Shown: in pieces, positions 39,914 through 49,918 of the stretch | How positions within the stretch are numbered: the stretch's first letter is position 1 | Layout: each line of letters begins with the position of its first letter | Source of the DNA: Profundibacter sp033851955 | GTDB lineage: Bacteria > Pseudomonadota > Alphaproteobacteria > Rhodobacterales > Rhodobacteraceae | Assembly: GCA_033851955.1 (NCBI GenBank) | Contig: JAWSVK010000013.1 | Location: 62,001-126,000 of the forward strand | Reading direction: 5' to 3' | Length of the DNA stretch: 64,000 bases | Notes under the pieces: generated by a model | Told to the model about the DNA's origin: nothing | Database searches by the model: none | The model's input: the letters and a program-made list of their open reading frames with translations, nothing else | Program-made: the position numbers and the translations under genes

Positions 39914-40489
39914 TTAGGGCAACTCGTCGCTTGGGATGATCGGAAAGAACTGGCCGCTCGACCACAGGCCGAACCAGTCGTTGTGGTGACTTCCGATATC
40001 GACGAGGCGATAAAAGCTTTTGCGGTCGATCAGCGCTTCTAGATTGGCACGGACCAGCACATATGGGGATGGCTCGCCTGTGTCGGGATCGCGGGTCACG
40101 CGGATCGGGGTGTTGGGGCCAGCGGTGACGGTATCGCCGACGTTGGTTTCAAAGGTTAGGATTTGGTCGGTCCCGTTACCGGCGGCTTCGAAGTCCTGAG
40201 CAACGAAAGGTGCGTCGTCGACTGTGATGCCGACTTTTTCAACGGGGGTGACAAGGAAATAGTCATCGCCGTCGCGCCGCAGGATGGTTGAGAATAGGCG
40301 TACCAGTTCAGGTCGCCCGATTGGGGTGCCAAGATAGAACCAAGTGCCATCGCGTGCGATCCGCATATCCAGATCGCCGCAAAAGTCAGGATTCCACAGA
40401 TGCACCGGCGGCAACCCGCCCTTGGAGGCGCTGCGTGCAGCGGATGCGAGGCTTTCCGCCGATACCTTCACGATCTTTTCATCATTCAT
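39914..40489 (-). CDS. DUF1285 family protein
   Basis: Matches DUF1285 over 191 residues: GGLPPVHLWNPDFCGDLDM, ARDGTWFYLGTPIGRPELVR, DDYFLVTPVEKVGITVDDAP and the C-terminal RANLEALIDRKSFYRLVD. The family is structurally known but has no established function that I can name. It is divergent from the MoxR operon across 72 bp and ends 1 bp before the hyi start on the same strand. Confidence 0.9.
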   Translation of the reverse strand: MNDEKIVKVSAESLASAARSASKGGLPPVHLWNPDFCGDLDMRIARDGTWFYLGTPIGRPELVRLFSTILRRDGDDYFLVTPVEKVGITVDDAPFVAQDFEAAGNGTDQILTFETNVGDTVTAGPNTPIRVTRDPDTGEPSPYVLVRANLEALIDRKSFYRLVDIGSHHNDWFGLWSSGQFFPIIPSDELP

Positions 40490-40561
40490 TGCGTTTGCCG
40501 TTTGAATCCTATGCCGTTTGCCCGTTTAATACCGTCATAACCGCGTTAAGGGAGTATTGTC

Positions 40562-41569
40562 ATGGATAAAGCTGAAAATTTGGTTGCCGACATTGAGGCG
40601 CTGGGCGCGAAACTGGCCCGCGCCAAGACAATGATCGCGCATCGGTTCATCGGCCAGAGCCGTGTTGTCGACCTAACGTTAAGCGCATTGTTGTGTGGCG
40701 GGCATGGTCTGTTGATCGGTCTGCCGGGGCTTGGCAAAACCCGTTTGGTCGAGGCGCTGTCAACGGTGATGGGGCTGGACGGCGCGCGAATACAGTTCAC
40801 GCCGGATTTGATGCCAGCTGATATTTTGGGGTCCGAAGTTTTGGATGAAGGCGCAGACGGCAAACGGGCGTTTCGGTTTATTGAAGGCCCTATTTTTTGT
40901 CAGCTGTTGCTGGCGGATGAGATCAACCGTGCCTCGCCACGGACCCAGTCAGCACTGTTGCAAGCGATGCAGGAAAAGCAGGTTTCTATTGCGGGCAAAG
41001 AACGGGATTTGGGCGCGCCGTTCCACGTTTTGGCAACGCAAAACCCGATTGAACAAGAAGGCACCTATCCGTTGCCCGAAGCGCAGCTGGATCGGTTTTT
41101 GGTGCAGATTGACGTGGATTATCCGGATCGGGACACCGAAAAGGCCATCATTTTGGCGACCACGGGGGTTGAAGATGGCGAAGTTTCCAATGTGTTTAGT
41201 GCGGCAGAATTGCTCGAGGCGCAGACCTTGTTGCGCCGGATGCCGGTTGGCGATGCGGTGCTTGAGATGATCCTTGATCTGGTGCGCAGCTGCCGGCCTG
41301 ACGATGCCTTGGCGAGTGACGCTGTGCGTGAAAATGTTTCTTGGGGGCCGGGGCCGCGGGCCGCGCAGGCCTTGATGCTGATGGTGCGCGCCAAGGCGTT
41401 GCTTGACGGGCGCTTGGCCCCGACGGTGGATGACGTTTTGGACATGGCGGAACCCGTTTTGACGCACCGCATGGCGCTGTCGTTTGCGGCCAAGGCGCGT
41501 GGCGAAACATTGGGCGGTTTGATTGAAACCGTCGTCGCGCAGGTGTCCAAGTCCGAGGCTGCCGCGTGA
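40562..41569 (+). CDS. MoxR-family AAA+ ATPase
   Basis: Chaperone-like ATPase of 335 residues. Walker A GLPGLGKTRLV near residue 55, Walker B LLLADEINRASPRTQSAL, sensor VLATQNPIEQEGTYPLPEAQ and the second-region arginine context are all present. MoxR proteins act with DUF58 and von Willebrand A proteins to activate or assemble metal-containing or membrane complexes. It is the first of four overlapping genes on this strand. AAGGGAG lies upstream of the ATG. Confidence 0.94.
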   Translation: MDKAENLVADIEALGAKLARAKTMIAHRFIGQSRVVDLTLSALLCGGHGLLIGLPGLGKTRLVEALSTVMGLDGARIQFTPDLMPADILGSEVLDEGADGKRAFRFIEGPIFCQLLLADEINRASPRTQSALLQAMQEKQVSIAGKERDLGAPFHVLATQNPIEQEGTYPLPEAQLDRFLVQIDVDYPDRDTEKAIILATTGVEDGEVSNVFSAAELLEAQTLLRRMPVGDAVLEMILDLVRSCRPDDALASDAVRENVSWGPGPRAAQALMLMVRAKALLDGRLAPTVDDVLDMAEPVLTHRMALSFAAKARGETLGGLIETVVAQVSKSEAAA

Positions 41570-42441
41570 CAACACCCGCCGCCTTAAGACGCAGATCGGC
41601 CGAATTGGCGGGGGCTTTGCCGCCGCTGTTGGCGGATGCGGAGCGTTTGGCGGCGATGGTTTTGTTGGGCGAACATGGGCGGCGCCATTCGGGCAATGGC
41701 GATGAGTTTTGGCAATATCGCGTGGCTGTAGATGGTGATGAAGCGCGGCAAATCGACTGGCGGCGCTCGGCGCGATCGGACGTGCATTTCATCAAGCAAA
41801 AGGAATGGCAGGCGGCGCAATCGGTGATGCTCTGGGTGGATGGGGCGGCCTCGATGCGGTTTTCATCCGACAAAAACCTGACCACCAAGGGCGAGCGGGC
41901 AAAGGTGTTAGCGATGGCTTTGGCCGTGTTGTTGGTGCGAGGTGGCGAGCGGGTTGGGCTGACCGGCAGCGCCAATCCGCCGCGCACGGGGCAGGGGCAA
42001 TTGTTGCGGATGGTGCAGACCTTGATGGATGCCGATGAAGGCGCGGATTTTGGCGCGCCGGATATCCATGGGATGCGGCCCAACACGCGGGCGGTTTTCC
42101 TGTCTGATTTCATGGGTGATTTTGAGGGTGTAAAAGCGGCCCTGACGGCGGCGGCTGATCGCGGCGTCAAAGGTGCTTTGGTGCAGGTGTTGGACCCGCA
42201 GGAAGAAGCGTTTCCCTTTGACGGGCGCACGGTGTTTGAAAGCATGGCGGGGACGTTGCGCCATGAGACCCTAAAGGCCGGTGATCTGCGGGATCGCTAT
42301 TTGCAACGGCTGGCAGAGCGTAAAGCCGCCTTGGCCGATCTGGCCCATTTGACGGGTTGGCAGTATACCTGCCATCACACCAATGATCCGGCGCGGGTGT
42401 CTTTGACATGGCTTTATCATGCGTTGGAGCGGCGGCACTGA
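41566..42441 (+). CDS. DUF58 domain protein
   Basis: Partner of MoxR ATPases. The DUF58 signature is seen as DEFWQYRVAVDGDEARQIDW followed by RRSARSDVHF. A degenerate von Willebrand A-like fold follows (MLWVDGAASMRFSS where a MIDAS DxSxS would lie, reading DGAAS). GTG at 41566 overlaps the moxR stop by 4 bp, and the stop overlaps the next gene (ATGA). Soluble, 291 residues. Confidence 0.9.
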   Translation: MTTPAALRRRSAELAGALPPLLADAERLAAMVLLGEHGRRHSGNGDEFWQYRVAVDGDEARQIDWRRSARSDVHFIKQKEWQAAQSVMLWVDGAASMRFSSDKNLTTKGERAKVLAMALAVLLVRGGERVGLTGSANPPRTGQGQLLRMVQTLMDADEGADFGAPDIHGMRPNTRAVFLSDFMGDFEGVKAALTAAADRGVKGALVQVLDPQEEAFPFDGRTVFESMAGTLRHETLKAGDLRDRYLQRLAERKAALADLAHLTGWQYTCHHTNDPARVSLTWLYHALERRH

Positions 42442-45206
42442 TGTTTACGCTTGGCCCCATTGGATTCATCGCGCCTTGGTTGTTGCTGGGTTTGGTCGCT
42501 TTGCCGATCCTTTGGGTTTTTCTGCGTGCTGTGCCACCGGCCCCGATCAAACGGCGGTTTCCCGGGGTGGCGCTGCTGTTGGGTCTGACGGACGACGAGG
42601 TGCACGCGGACAAAACGCCTTGGTGGTTGATGCTGTTGCGGGTGCTTGCGCTGGCGGCGGTGATCATTGGATTTTCCGGCCCCGTTTTAAATCCCAAAGA
42701 CGAGGTTATGGGCAGCGGGCCACTGTTGATTGTGGCGGATGGAACCTGGGCGGATTCGAGCGATTGGGCCATGCGACAGGACCGAATTTCAGAGCTGCTT
42801 GAAGAGGCATCACGTGCGGGGCGCGTGGTTTCGGTGGTTGTGTTGACGGACCTGCCGGCGGGTGAAATCCAGTTTTTGTCAGCGGATGTTTGGCAGACCC
42901 GTTTGGCGGGGCTGACGCCGAATGCGTGGGAGCCTTCGGTCAAGGACATAGACGCTTGGATTGACGGGTTTGGCGCGGATGGGTTTGATACCTATTGGTT
43001 GTCGGATGGTTTGGCCCGCAAGGAGCGCGCGGTTTTGATTGACGCATTCGAGGCCAAGGGCGTGTTGACAGTTATGCAAACGCCGCGGGCCGTGGTGGGG
43101 TTGCGGCCTGTGCAGATCGTTGACGGGGCGTTGCAAATTGCAGCGGTGCGCAGTGATCCCGCTGGCGATGCGGCCCTGACCATTGCCGCGATCGGGTTGG
43201 ATCCTGCGGGCGTTCGACGTGCGTTGGCGCGGGTTGATTTGACGTTTTTGGCGGGAGAGGTCGAGGCGCAAGTGGCCTTGAGCCTGCCACCAGAGCTGCG
43301 CAATAGGGTGTCGCGCTTTGCGGTGCAGGGGATCAATTCTGCAGGGGCTGTGTCGCTGACGGATGACGGGTTGCGCCGGCGCGAAGTGGCGTTGATTGCG
43401 CCGCATGACGCGCGCGAAGGGCTGCAATTGTTGTCACCGCTGCACTATTTGAACCAAGCGCTGGAACCATCTGCTGACCTGATTAAAGGCGGGCTGGAAG
43501 ATGTTTTGCCAGCCAAGCCTGACGTGATTATTTTGGCCGATATCGCCAAGTTGACCGCGACGCAGACCGAGGGGCTGATCGACTGGGTCAATGCGGGTGG
43601 ATTGCTGGTGCGCTTTGCGGGTGAACGGATGGCGGCCAGTGATCTGAGCCGCAACACGGAAGACATATTGATGCCGGTTCGGTTGCGGGCGGGCGGGCGC
43701 ACGGTGGGCGGCGCGATGAGTTGGGGACAGCCCAAAGCGCTGCAAGATTTCCCTGATATGTCGCCGTTCTTTGGCTTGGACATTCCGGCGGATGTGACGG
43801 TGACGTCGCAGGTGGTGGCGCAACCTGACCCCAATTTGGCTGATCGCGTGATTGCGGCATTGACGGATGGCACACCCTTGGTGACGCGCAAGGAAATGGG
43901 ACAGGGGCAGGTGGTCCTGTTCCACGTCACTGCCAATGCCCAGTGGTCCAACCTGCCGCTGTCGGGCTTGTTCGTGCAAATGCTGGAGCGGTTGGCGATT
44001 TCATCACATCAAGGTGCTGTGAACGATGAGGAGTTGGCTGGAACCACATGGGTGCCGGTGCGTTTGATCGATGGATTTGGCCAATTGATGGACGCCGGTG
44101 CAATGGCTGGTGTGGCGGGCGAAGATCTGGCGGCGGGCGTCGTCAGTGCGGACATGCCAGCTGGGGTTTACGAAAATGAAAAGCGCCGCGTGGCGGTGAA
44201 TGCGGTTGGGGCTGAAACCCAACTTGCGCCAGCGCGTTGGCCTGCGAACATCACCGTTGAAGGGCTGTCGATTGCGCGGGAAACCTTGTTGAAAGGCGCG
44301 TTTTTAGCTGTCGCGCTTGGGCTGTTGATGTTGGACATCTTGGCCTCGCTTTGGTTGTCGGGGCGGTTGACTGGGCCGCGCAGCACGGGGATGGCTGCGT
44401 TGCTGGTGTTGGCGTTCGTGTCGCCTGACGGGGTGCATGCCCAGTCCGATGACTTTGCTATCAACGCTACAGCCGAGGTGGTGTTGGCACATGTGATCAC
44501 TGGAGATGCACGCGTGGATGAGGTGGCGCAGGCGGGGTTGATGGGGCTTTCGGATGTTCTATATCGGCGCACCACGATTGAGCCTGCCAACCCGATTGCG
44601 ATTGATCTGGAACGTGATGAACTGGCGTTTTTCCCGTTTTTATATTGGCCGATTACGGTCAACCAACCGCTGCCCTCAGCCGAGGCTTATGCTAAGTTGA
44701 ACCGCTATTTGCGCGGTGGCGGGATGATCATGTTTGACACACGAGATGGCGATATCGCCGGATTTGGCACCGGCACCACGGCGGAGGGACGCAAGTTGCA
44801 ACAGCTGGCGCTTGGGTTGGATATTCCACCGCTTGAGCCGATCCCAAAGGATCATGTTTTAACGCGCAGTTTTTATCTTCTGCAAGATTTCCCGGGCCGT
44901 CACATGGGCCGCTCGGTCTGGGTCGAGGCGGCACCTTTGGGAGCAGAACGCGCCGAGGGGATGCCGTTTCGCAACCTGAACGATGGGGTGACACCGGTGA
45001 TCATTGGTGGCAATGATTGGGCCGCGGCCTGGGCTGTTGAAAGTGGCGGTAATTTCATGTTTCGTGTCGGGCGCGGCTATACGGGCGAGCGCCAGCGCGA
45101 GATCGCTTTTCGGTTCGGAGTAAACCTGCTGATGCATGTTCTGACCGGCAATTATAAGTCGGATCAAGTGCATGTGCCGGCCTTGCTGGATCGGTTGAAC
45201 CAATGA
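42441..45206 (+). CDS. Large membrane protein with BatA N-terminus and DUF4159 domain
   Basis: Protein of 921 residues from the ATG at 42441. Two N-terminal helices (FIAPWLLLGLVALPILWVFL and WLMLLRVLALAAVIIGFSGP windows) match the BatA/aerotolerance N-terminal domain. A VWA-like domain follows (LLIVADGTWADSSDW). A further helix lies near residue 620 (AVALGLLMLDILASLWLSG), and the C-terminal 230 residues are a DUF4159 domain (LAFFPFLYWPITVNQP; YLRGGGMIMFDTRDGD). It would display a GATase-like domain outside the membrane. Part of the MoxR unit. Confidence 0.85.
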   Translation: MFTLGPIGFIAPWLLLGLVALPILWVFLRAVPPAPIKRRFPGVALLLGLTDDEVHADKTPWWLMLLRVLALAAVIIGFSGPVLNPKDEVMGSGPLLIVADGTWADSSDWAMRQDRISELLEEASRAGRVVSVVVLTDLPAGEIQFLSADVWQTRLAGLTPNAWEPSVKDIDAWIDGFGADGFDTYWLSDGLARKERAVLIDAFEAKGVLTVMQTPRAVVGLRPVQIVDGALQIAAVRSDPAGDAALTIAAIGLDPAGVRRALARVDLTFLAGEVEAQVALSLPPELRNRVSRFAVQGINSAGAVSLTDDGLRRREVALIAPHDAREGLQLLSPLHYLNQALEPSADLIKGGLEDVLPAKPDVIILADIAKLTATQTEGLIDWVNAGGLLVRFAGERMAASDLSRNTEDILMPVRLRAGGRTVGGAMSWGQPKALQDFPDMSPFFGLDIPADVTVTSQVVAQPDPNLADRVIAALTDGTPLVTRKEMGQGQVVLFHVTANAQWSNLPLSGLFVQMLERLAISSHQGAVNDEELAGTTWVPVRLIDGFGQLMDAGAMAGVAGEDLAAGVVSADMPAGVYENEKRRVAVNAVGAETQLAPARWPANITVEGLSIARETLLKGAFLAVALGLLMLDILASLWLSGRLTGPRSTGMAALLVLAFVSPDGVHAQSDDFAINATAEVVLAHVITGDARVDEVAQAGLMGLSDVLYRRTTIEPANPIAIDLERDELAFFPFLYWPITVNQPLPSAEAYAKLNRYLRGGGMIMFDTRDGDIAGFGTGTTAEGRKLQQLALGLDIPPLEPIPKDHVLTRSFYLLQDFPGRHMGRSVWVEAAPLGAERAEGMPFRNLNDGVTPVIIGGNDWAAAWAVESGGNFMFRVGRGYTGERQREIAFRFGVNLLMHVLTGNYKSDQVHVPALLDRLNQ

Positions 45207-47275
45207 GCGGATCAATCTTGTTTTCACCAATCATAGCGTGGCCCATTTTGGCCGTATTGGGTGGCGTCGCGCTGTTTATTATCACATTTGCGATTTGGCG
45301 CGGATTGGCGGGCTGGGCTTTGCGCGGCTTGGCGCTGGTGGTGCTGTTGGCGGCGCTTTTGAACCCGTCGTTCCAACAAGAAGAACGCGAGGCGCTGTCG
45401 GACATTGTGTTGTTGGTTGTGGACGAAAGCGCCAGTCAAAAGATCTCTGACCGCGCGGCGCAATCCGCGCGTGCTGTGCAAGAATTGACGTCCCGCATCA
45501 ACGCGCGGCCCGATACGGAATTGCGCGTCGTGAAGGTGCAAGACGCAGACGGCGATGGCGGTACCTTGTTGATGGGCGCGTTGGCCGAGGCCATGGCCGA
45601 CATCCCGCAATCGCGCATTGCGGGCGTGTTGCTATTGACGGATGGGCAGGTGCATGACGTTGCTCAGGCGCCAACAACCGTGGCCCCTGTACACAGTATT
45701 TTGACGGGGCATAAAACTGATTGGGACCGGCGTTTGAGCGTCAAAAACGCGCCGGGTTTCGCGATTTTGGGCGAAGAAGTTGTGTTGACGCTGCGGATTG
45801 AGGACCAAGGTGCAGTTCCGGCCTCGGTTGGGCGCACGTCCGAATTGCAAATCGCCGTGGACGGAGGTGAGCCACGCAGTTTCAATGTGCCGGTTGGTGA
45901 AGACTTGGAGTTGCCCGTGACGCTGCCCCATGGCGGCATGAATGTGATCCAGTTTACTGTTCCCGACGCGCCGGGCGAGCTGACCAATCGCAACAACATT
46001 GCCGTGGTGCAAATCAACGGGGTGCGCGACCGTTTGCGGGTGTTGCTGGTGTCCGGCGAGCCACATCCAGGTGAGCGTACTTGGCGCAATCTGTTGAAGT
46101 CCGACAGCGCCGTTGATCTGGTCCATTTCACGATTTTGCGCCCGCCGGAGAAACAGGATGGGGTTCCGGTTTCGGAATTGTCGCTGATCGCCTTTCCGGT
46201 GCGCGAGTTGTTCATTGATAAAATCGATAGCTTTGATCTGATCATTTTTGACCGGTACAAACGGCGCGGAATTTTGCCGGGTGTCTATCTGGATTCGGTG
46301 CGTGAATATGTTGAAAAAGGTGGCGCTGTGATGGTCGCTGCGGGGCCTGACTTTGCTTCGGCTGACAGTATTTACCATTCCGCTTTGGCTGATATTTTGC
46401 CTGCCACCCCCACGGCGCGGGTGTTGGAGGAAGGCTTCAAACCGTTGTTAACGGATATTGGTGAGCGCCATCCGGTGACCGAAGGTTTGCAGGTCTTTGC
46501 GCCTGAGGGCGACGACACAGATGGACCAAACTGGGGCCGCTGGATGCGTCAGATTGAGGTCGAGGCCATATCGGGCAACACGGTGATGTCGGGGATTGGT
46601 GAGCGGCCATTGCTGGTGCTGGATCGGGTCGGCGCGGGGCGCGTGGCACTACTGGCGTCGGATCAGGCTTGGTTGTGGGATCGCGGGTTCGAAGGGGGAG
46701 GGCCGCAGTTGGAATTGTTGCGCCGTTTGGCCCATTGGATGATGAAGGAACCCGAGCTTGAGGAAGAGGCATTGTGGGCGCAACCGCGAGGCCAGAACAT
46801 GACAATTATCCGGCGCACATTGGCCGACAGTGTTGGCGATGTAGAGGTGACGGGACCGGACGGTAAGGTGACAATCGTGCCTTTGCAGCAAGTCGGTCCG
46901 GGGCGCTATGAGGCCGAGTTTGAGGGCGCGCAGATCGGGTTATATCGATTGGCAGACAAGGAGCAGGAGGCGGTGATTGCGCTTGGCCCATCGGCGCCGC
47001 GCGAGTTTGAAGAAACTGTGGCGACGGGCGACAGGTTACTGCCAGTGACCACACCTTTGCGCGGCGGCGTGTTCTCGATTGAGGACGGAATACCAGCCTT
47101 GCGCAACGTGCGAGCAGGACGCCCTGCGGCGGGGCGCGGTTGGTTGGGGCTAACCCCGCGCGATGCCTATTTAACGGCGGAGGTGACCATCACATCTCTG
47201 GTGCCTGCTTGGCTGGCGCTGTTGTTGGCAGCCTTGCTGACGACCGGGGCGTGGCTGCGCGAAGGGCGCAGGTAA
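45203..47275 (+). CDS. Membrane-anchored VWA/GATase1-like protein of the MoxR operon
   Basis: Protein of 690 residues with two N-terminal helices (WPILAVLGGVALFIITFAIW; ALRGLALVVLLAALLNP), a VWA-like domain with VDESASQ in the place of a DxSxS MIDAS, a class I glutamine-amidotransferase-like region (LIIFDRYKRRGILPGVYLDS; EKGGAVMVAAGPDFAS), and a final helix (LVPAWLALLLAALLTTGAWL). Catalytic residues of true amidotransferases are not evident, so a structural role is likely. The ATG overlaps the DUF4159 stop by 4 bp. Confidence 0.8.
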   Translation: MSGSILFSPIIAWPILAVLGGVALFIITFAIWRGLAGWALRGLALVVLLAALLNPSFQQEEREALSDIVLLVVDESASQKISDRAAQSARAVQELTSRINARPDTELRVVKVQDADGDGGTLLMGALAEAMADIPQSRIAGVLLLTDGQVHDVAQAPTTVAPVHSILTGHKTDWDRRLSVKNAPGFAILGEEVVLTLRIEDQGAVPASVGRTSELQIAVDGGEPRSFNVPVGEDLELPVTLPHGGMNVIQFTVPDAPGELTNRNNIAVVQINGVRDRLRVLLVSGEPHPGERTWRNLLKSDSAVDLVHFTILRPPEKQDGVPVSELSLIAFPVRELFIDKIDSFDLIIFDRYKRRGILPGVYLDSVREYVEKGGAVMVAAGPDFASADSIYHSALADILPATPTARVLEEGFKPLLTDIGERHPVTEGLQVFAPEGDDTDGPNWGRWMRQIEVEAISGNTVMSGIGERPLLVLDRVGAGRVALLASDQAWLWDRGFEGGGPQLELLRRLAHWMMKEPELEEEALWAQPRGQNMTIIRRTLADSVGDVEVTGPDGKVTIVPLQQVGPGRYEAEFEGAQIGLYRLADKEQEAVIALGPSAPREFEETVATGDRLLPVTTPLRGGVFSIEDGIPALRNVRAGRPAAGRGWLGLTPRDAYLTAEVTITSLVPAWLALLLAALLTTGAWLREGRR

Positions 47276-47276
47276 G

Positions 47277-47633
47277 CTATTGATATAGCGAGACTTTGAA
47301 GGTTTGCGTGGCCCAGCCGTCGACCAGACAATGGGCGTGGATAAACACCGTTTTGGTGCCCGCCGGAATGCGAATGCCGCCCAGTGAACGGGTGAAGGGC
47401 TGTTCGTGTTCATGCGGGTGGGCCAACAGTCGGTAGCCGAGCTGATTGCCGTTTTCGTCCAACACTTCCCAGCCATCAGCGTAATGATCCCAGCCGCTGT
47501 CTGGATGAGACAGGGTTACGGAAAACGTCCAGTTTGGGCCGGATTTTTGGGCGTGGACGTTTTCGATTGATGGGTCATCTGCCAAGGCGGGCAGTGGCAA
47601 CAACAGCAAGATGAGAGCGAGGTGTTTCATCAC
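47277..47633 (-). CDS. Small exported protein of unknown function
   Basis: Encodes 118 residues with a clear signal peptide (MKHLALILLLLPLPALA, cleavage before DDPS) and a compact beta-rich mature domain (WTFSVTLSHPDSGWDHYADG, WEVLDENGNQLGYRLLAHPH). The histidine-containing HPHEHEQPF and the final FIHAHCLVDGWA are conserved-looking. I do not know the family by name. It converges with the MoxR operon with 1 bp between stops. The second ATG (47630) may be the true start. Confidence 0.75.
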   Translation of the reverse strand: MMKHLALILLLLPLPALADDPSIENVHAQKSGPNWTFSVTLSHPDSGWDHYADGWEVLDENGNQLGYRLLAHPHEHEQPFTRSLGGIRIPAGTKTVFIHAHCLVDGWATQTFKVSLYQ

Positions 47634-47703
47634 GGGATATCCTTTGGCTCAAGCACAGCATGTCAGGGCGAGCGGCGGTTGTCGCGTCACGATGGTGTGA
47701 GTA

Positions 47704-48402
47704 TCAGAGCATCACGCTGCGGGAATGCGAGGCAAATTCACGCCGCCATAAGATCAAAACCGTGAAAGCCGTGGCGACCATCAACGGGATCGCACCGAGC
47801 AACCACGCGAGCGCCCCCAACGCAAAATAGATTGAGCGAAGGCCGCCGTTATAGCTGCGGGCTGCGGTAATGTTAATTTCCGCGGCTTGGGCGGCGCGGG
47901 GCAGGCAGGCTGGATCGGTGGTGTCATTTGGCACCGAGGCAAGCAGCACGGCGCAATAGCCGAACAACCGGTGCGACCAAACGAATTTCAAAAACCCATT
48001 GGCAAGGAACAGAATCACCACAAGGATCTTGGCTTCCAAGACGATGGCGGGGGCGTTTTGCAATGACAGGTCTTGGGCGATGCCAAGCAGTTGTTCTTTG
48101 TTGCCGATCAGGGCCAATCCACCACCAATGCCAATCATCGTGGCGGAGGCGAAAAACGTGGTGCCTTGGCGCAGGCTGCCCAAGATTGTCGCGTCAAATA
48201 TGCGGGGTTCGCGGGTGACGAACTGGGTCATCCATTCGCGTCTGTAATCCGCCATTAAAACCGAAACTGACGGGCGTTTGCTTCCTTGGCGCTCGATCAA
48301 ATAGCCGATTCCTAACCACGCGAGCGCCAACGCGATGAGAGCGATCAGGTCGAGCAGGGTGAAAAACTGTAGGCGATCAAGGAGTTCCATGCGGGCGATC
48401 AT
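47704..48402 (-). CDS. DUF599 membrane protein
   Basis: Four-helix membrane protein of 232 residues matching DUF599: an N-terminal helix (LIALIALALAWLGIGYLIE), MADYRREWMTQFVTREPRI, FFASATMIGIGGGLALIG, NGFLKFVWSHRLFGYCAVLL and GGLRSIYFALGALAWLLGA. Function unknown. It is divergent from glcD across 79 bp. A start a few codons later (MELLDRL) is equally possible. Confidence 0.85.
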   Translation of the reverse strand: MIARMELLDRLQFFTLLDLIALIALALAWLGIGYLIERQGSKRPSVSVLMADYRREWMTQFVTREPRIFDATILGSLRQGTTFFASATMIGIGGGLALIGNKEQLLGIAQDLSLQNAPAIVLEAKILVVILFLANGFLKFVWSHRLFGYCAVLLASVPNDTTDPACLPRAAQAAEINITAARSYNGGLRSIYFALGALAWLLGAIPLMVATAFTVLILWRREFASHSRSVML

Positions 48403-48481
48403 AGAGGCAGTGGATAAAGCTTGCCAGCCCTGAAAATTGGTTATATTTTATTACCAATCGCGGAATTTCGGAGTACCCCCT

Positions 48482-49918
48482 ATGGAAATGCCCAAACCAG
48501 ACGGTTCGATTATAGCCAAGAAAGCGCAGATCGTGGCGCGGTTGCAATCTGTGTTGCCCAATGGGGCCGTGATCTCTGATCCGGCGCAGACCAAGGCCTA
48601 TGAGTGCGACGCGTTAAGTGCGTATCGCTGCCCGCCGTTGTGCGCGGTTTTGCCAACCAATACGGGTGAAGTTTCGGCGGTGCTGAAAATCTGCCACGAC
48701 ATGGGCGTGCCGGTGGTGCCGCGTGGCGCGGGCACCTCATTGGCGGGCGGGGCATTGCCAACGGCGGACAGCGTGATTTTGGGCGTGGCGCGGATGAGCG
48801 AAGTGTTGGAAACCGACTATGACAACCGTTTTATTCGAGTGCAATCGGGGCGCACAAACCTGTCGGTGACAGGGGCGGTTGAGGAGGAAGGGTTCTTTTA
48901 CGCGCCTGATCCGTCCAGCCAGTTGGCCTGCGCGATTGCGGGCAATATCGCAATGAATTCGGGCGGCGCGCATTGTTTGAAATACGGCGTCACCACCAAC
49001 AACCTGTTGGGTGTGGTGATGGTGATGATGGACGGCAGCATTGTCGAGGTTGGCGGCGCACATCTGGATGCGGGCGGGTTGGATTTGCTGGGGTTGATCT
49101 GCGGTTCGGAAGGGCAGTTGGGCGTGGTGACTGAGGCCACGCTAAAGATATTGCCAAAGCCCGAAGGCGCGCGGCCTGTGTTGATCGGGTTTGATTCAAA
49201 CGAAGTGGCGGGCGCTTGTGTTTCGGACATTATCAAGGCAGGCGTTTTGCCTGTGGCGATCGAGTTCATGGACCGCCCTTGCATCGAGGCGACCGAGGCG
49301 TTTGCCCATGCGGGCTATCCCGATTGTGAGGCGTTGTTGATCGTCGAGGTCGAGGGATCAGGCGCTGAGATTGACGCGCAGCTAGAGGTTATCATCGGGA
49401 TTGCGCAGCGGCACAATCCTGTCGAGGTGCGCGAGAGTAAATCCGAGGAGGAGAGCGCAAAGATTTGGCTGGGACGTAAATCGGCCTTTGGGGCGATGGG
49501 GCAGATCAACGATTACATGTGTCTGGATGGCACAATACCGGTGACGGAGCTGCCTTATGTTTTGAAACGCATCGGCGAGATGAGCAAGGCATGTGGGCTG
49601 GACGTGGGCAATGTGTTTCACGCAGGCGATGGCAATATGCATCCGTTGATCCTGTATGATGCCAACAAGCCGGGCGACTTGGAAAAATGCGAGGCCTTTG
49701 GCGCGGATGTGCTGCGGTTGTGTGTCGAAGTTGGCGGCTGTTTGACGGGGGAACATGGTGTCGGCATTGAGAAACGTGATTTGATGGTCGATCAGTTTAA
49801 TCCGGTTGATCTGGAGGCGCAGTTGCGTGTCAAAGATGTGTTTGATCCGAAGTGGCTGCTTAATCCGGCCAAAGTGTTTCCGCTGGAAACCACTGCGGCA
49901 CGGCGGGCAGCTCAATGA
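48482..49918 (+). CDS. glcD: Glycolate oxidase subunit GlcD (FAD-linked)
   Basis: FAD-binding catalytic subunit of the membrane-associated glycolate dehydrogenase that oxidises glycolate to glyoxylate. The PCMH FAD-binding region is VVPRGAGTSLAGGALP followed by FYAPDPSSQLACAIAGNIAM (20 residues) and NSGGAHCLKYG. The C-terminal FAD-oxidase domain has NVFHAGDGNMHPLIL and the HGVGIEKRD motif. The ATG at 48482 gives 478 residues, close to the family length, and has GGAG upstream. glcE starts inside its stop (ATGA). Confidence 0.95.
   Translation: MEMPKPDGSIIAKKAQIVARLQSVLPNGAVISDPAQTKAYECDALSAYRCPPLCAVLPTNTGEVSAVLKICHDMGVPVVPRGAGTSLAGGALPTADSVILGVARMSEVLETDYDNRFIRVQSGRTNLSVTGAVEEEGFFYAPDPSSQLACAIAGNIAMNSGGAHCLKYGVTTNNLLGVVMVMMDGSIVEVGGAHLDAGGLDLLGLICGSEGQLGVVTEATLKILPKPEGARPVLIGFDSNEVAGACVSDIIKAGVLPVAIEFMDRPCIEATEAFAHAGYPDCEALLIVEVEGSGAEIDAQLEVIIGIAQRHNPVEVRESKSEEESAKIWLGRKSAFGAMGQINDYMCLDGTIPVTELPYVLKRIGEMSKACGLDVGNVFHAGDGNMHPLILYDANKPGDLEKCEAFGADVLRLCVEVGGCLTGEHGVGIEKRDLMVDQFNPVDLEAQLRVKDVFDPKWLLNPAKVFPLETTAARRAAQ

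Noticed and set aside
41196..42245. 349-codon antisense open frame opposite moxR and the DUF58 gene
   Set aside because: Ser/Pro/Arg-rich shadow of two well-supported genes.
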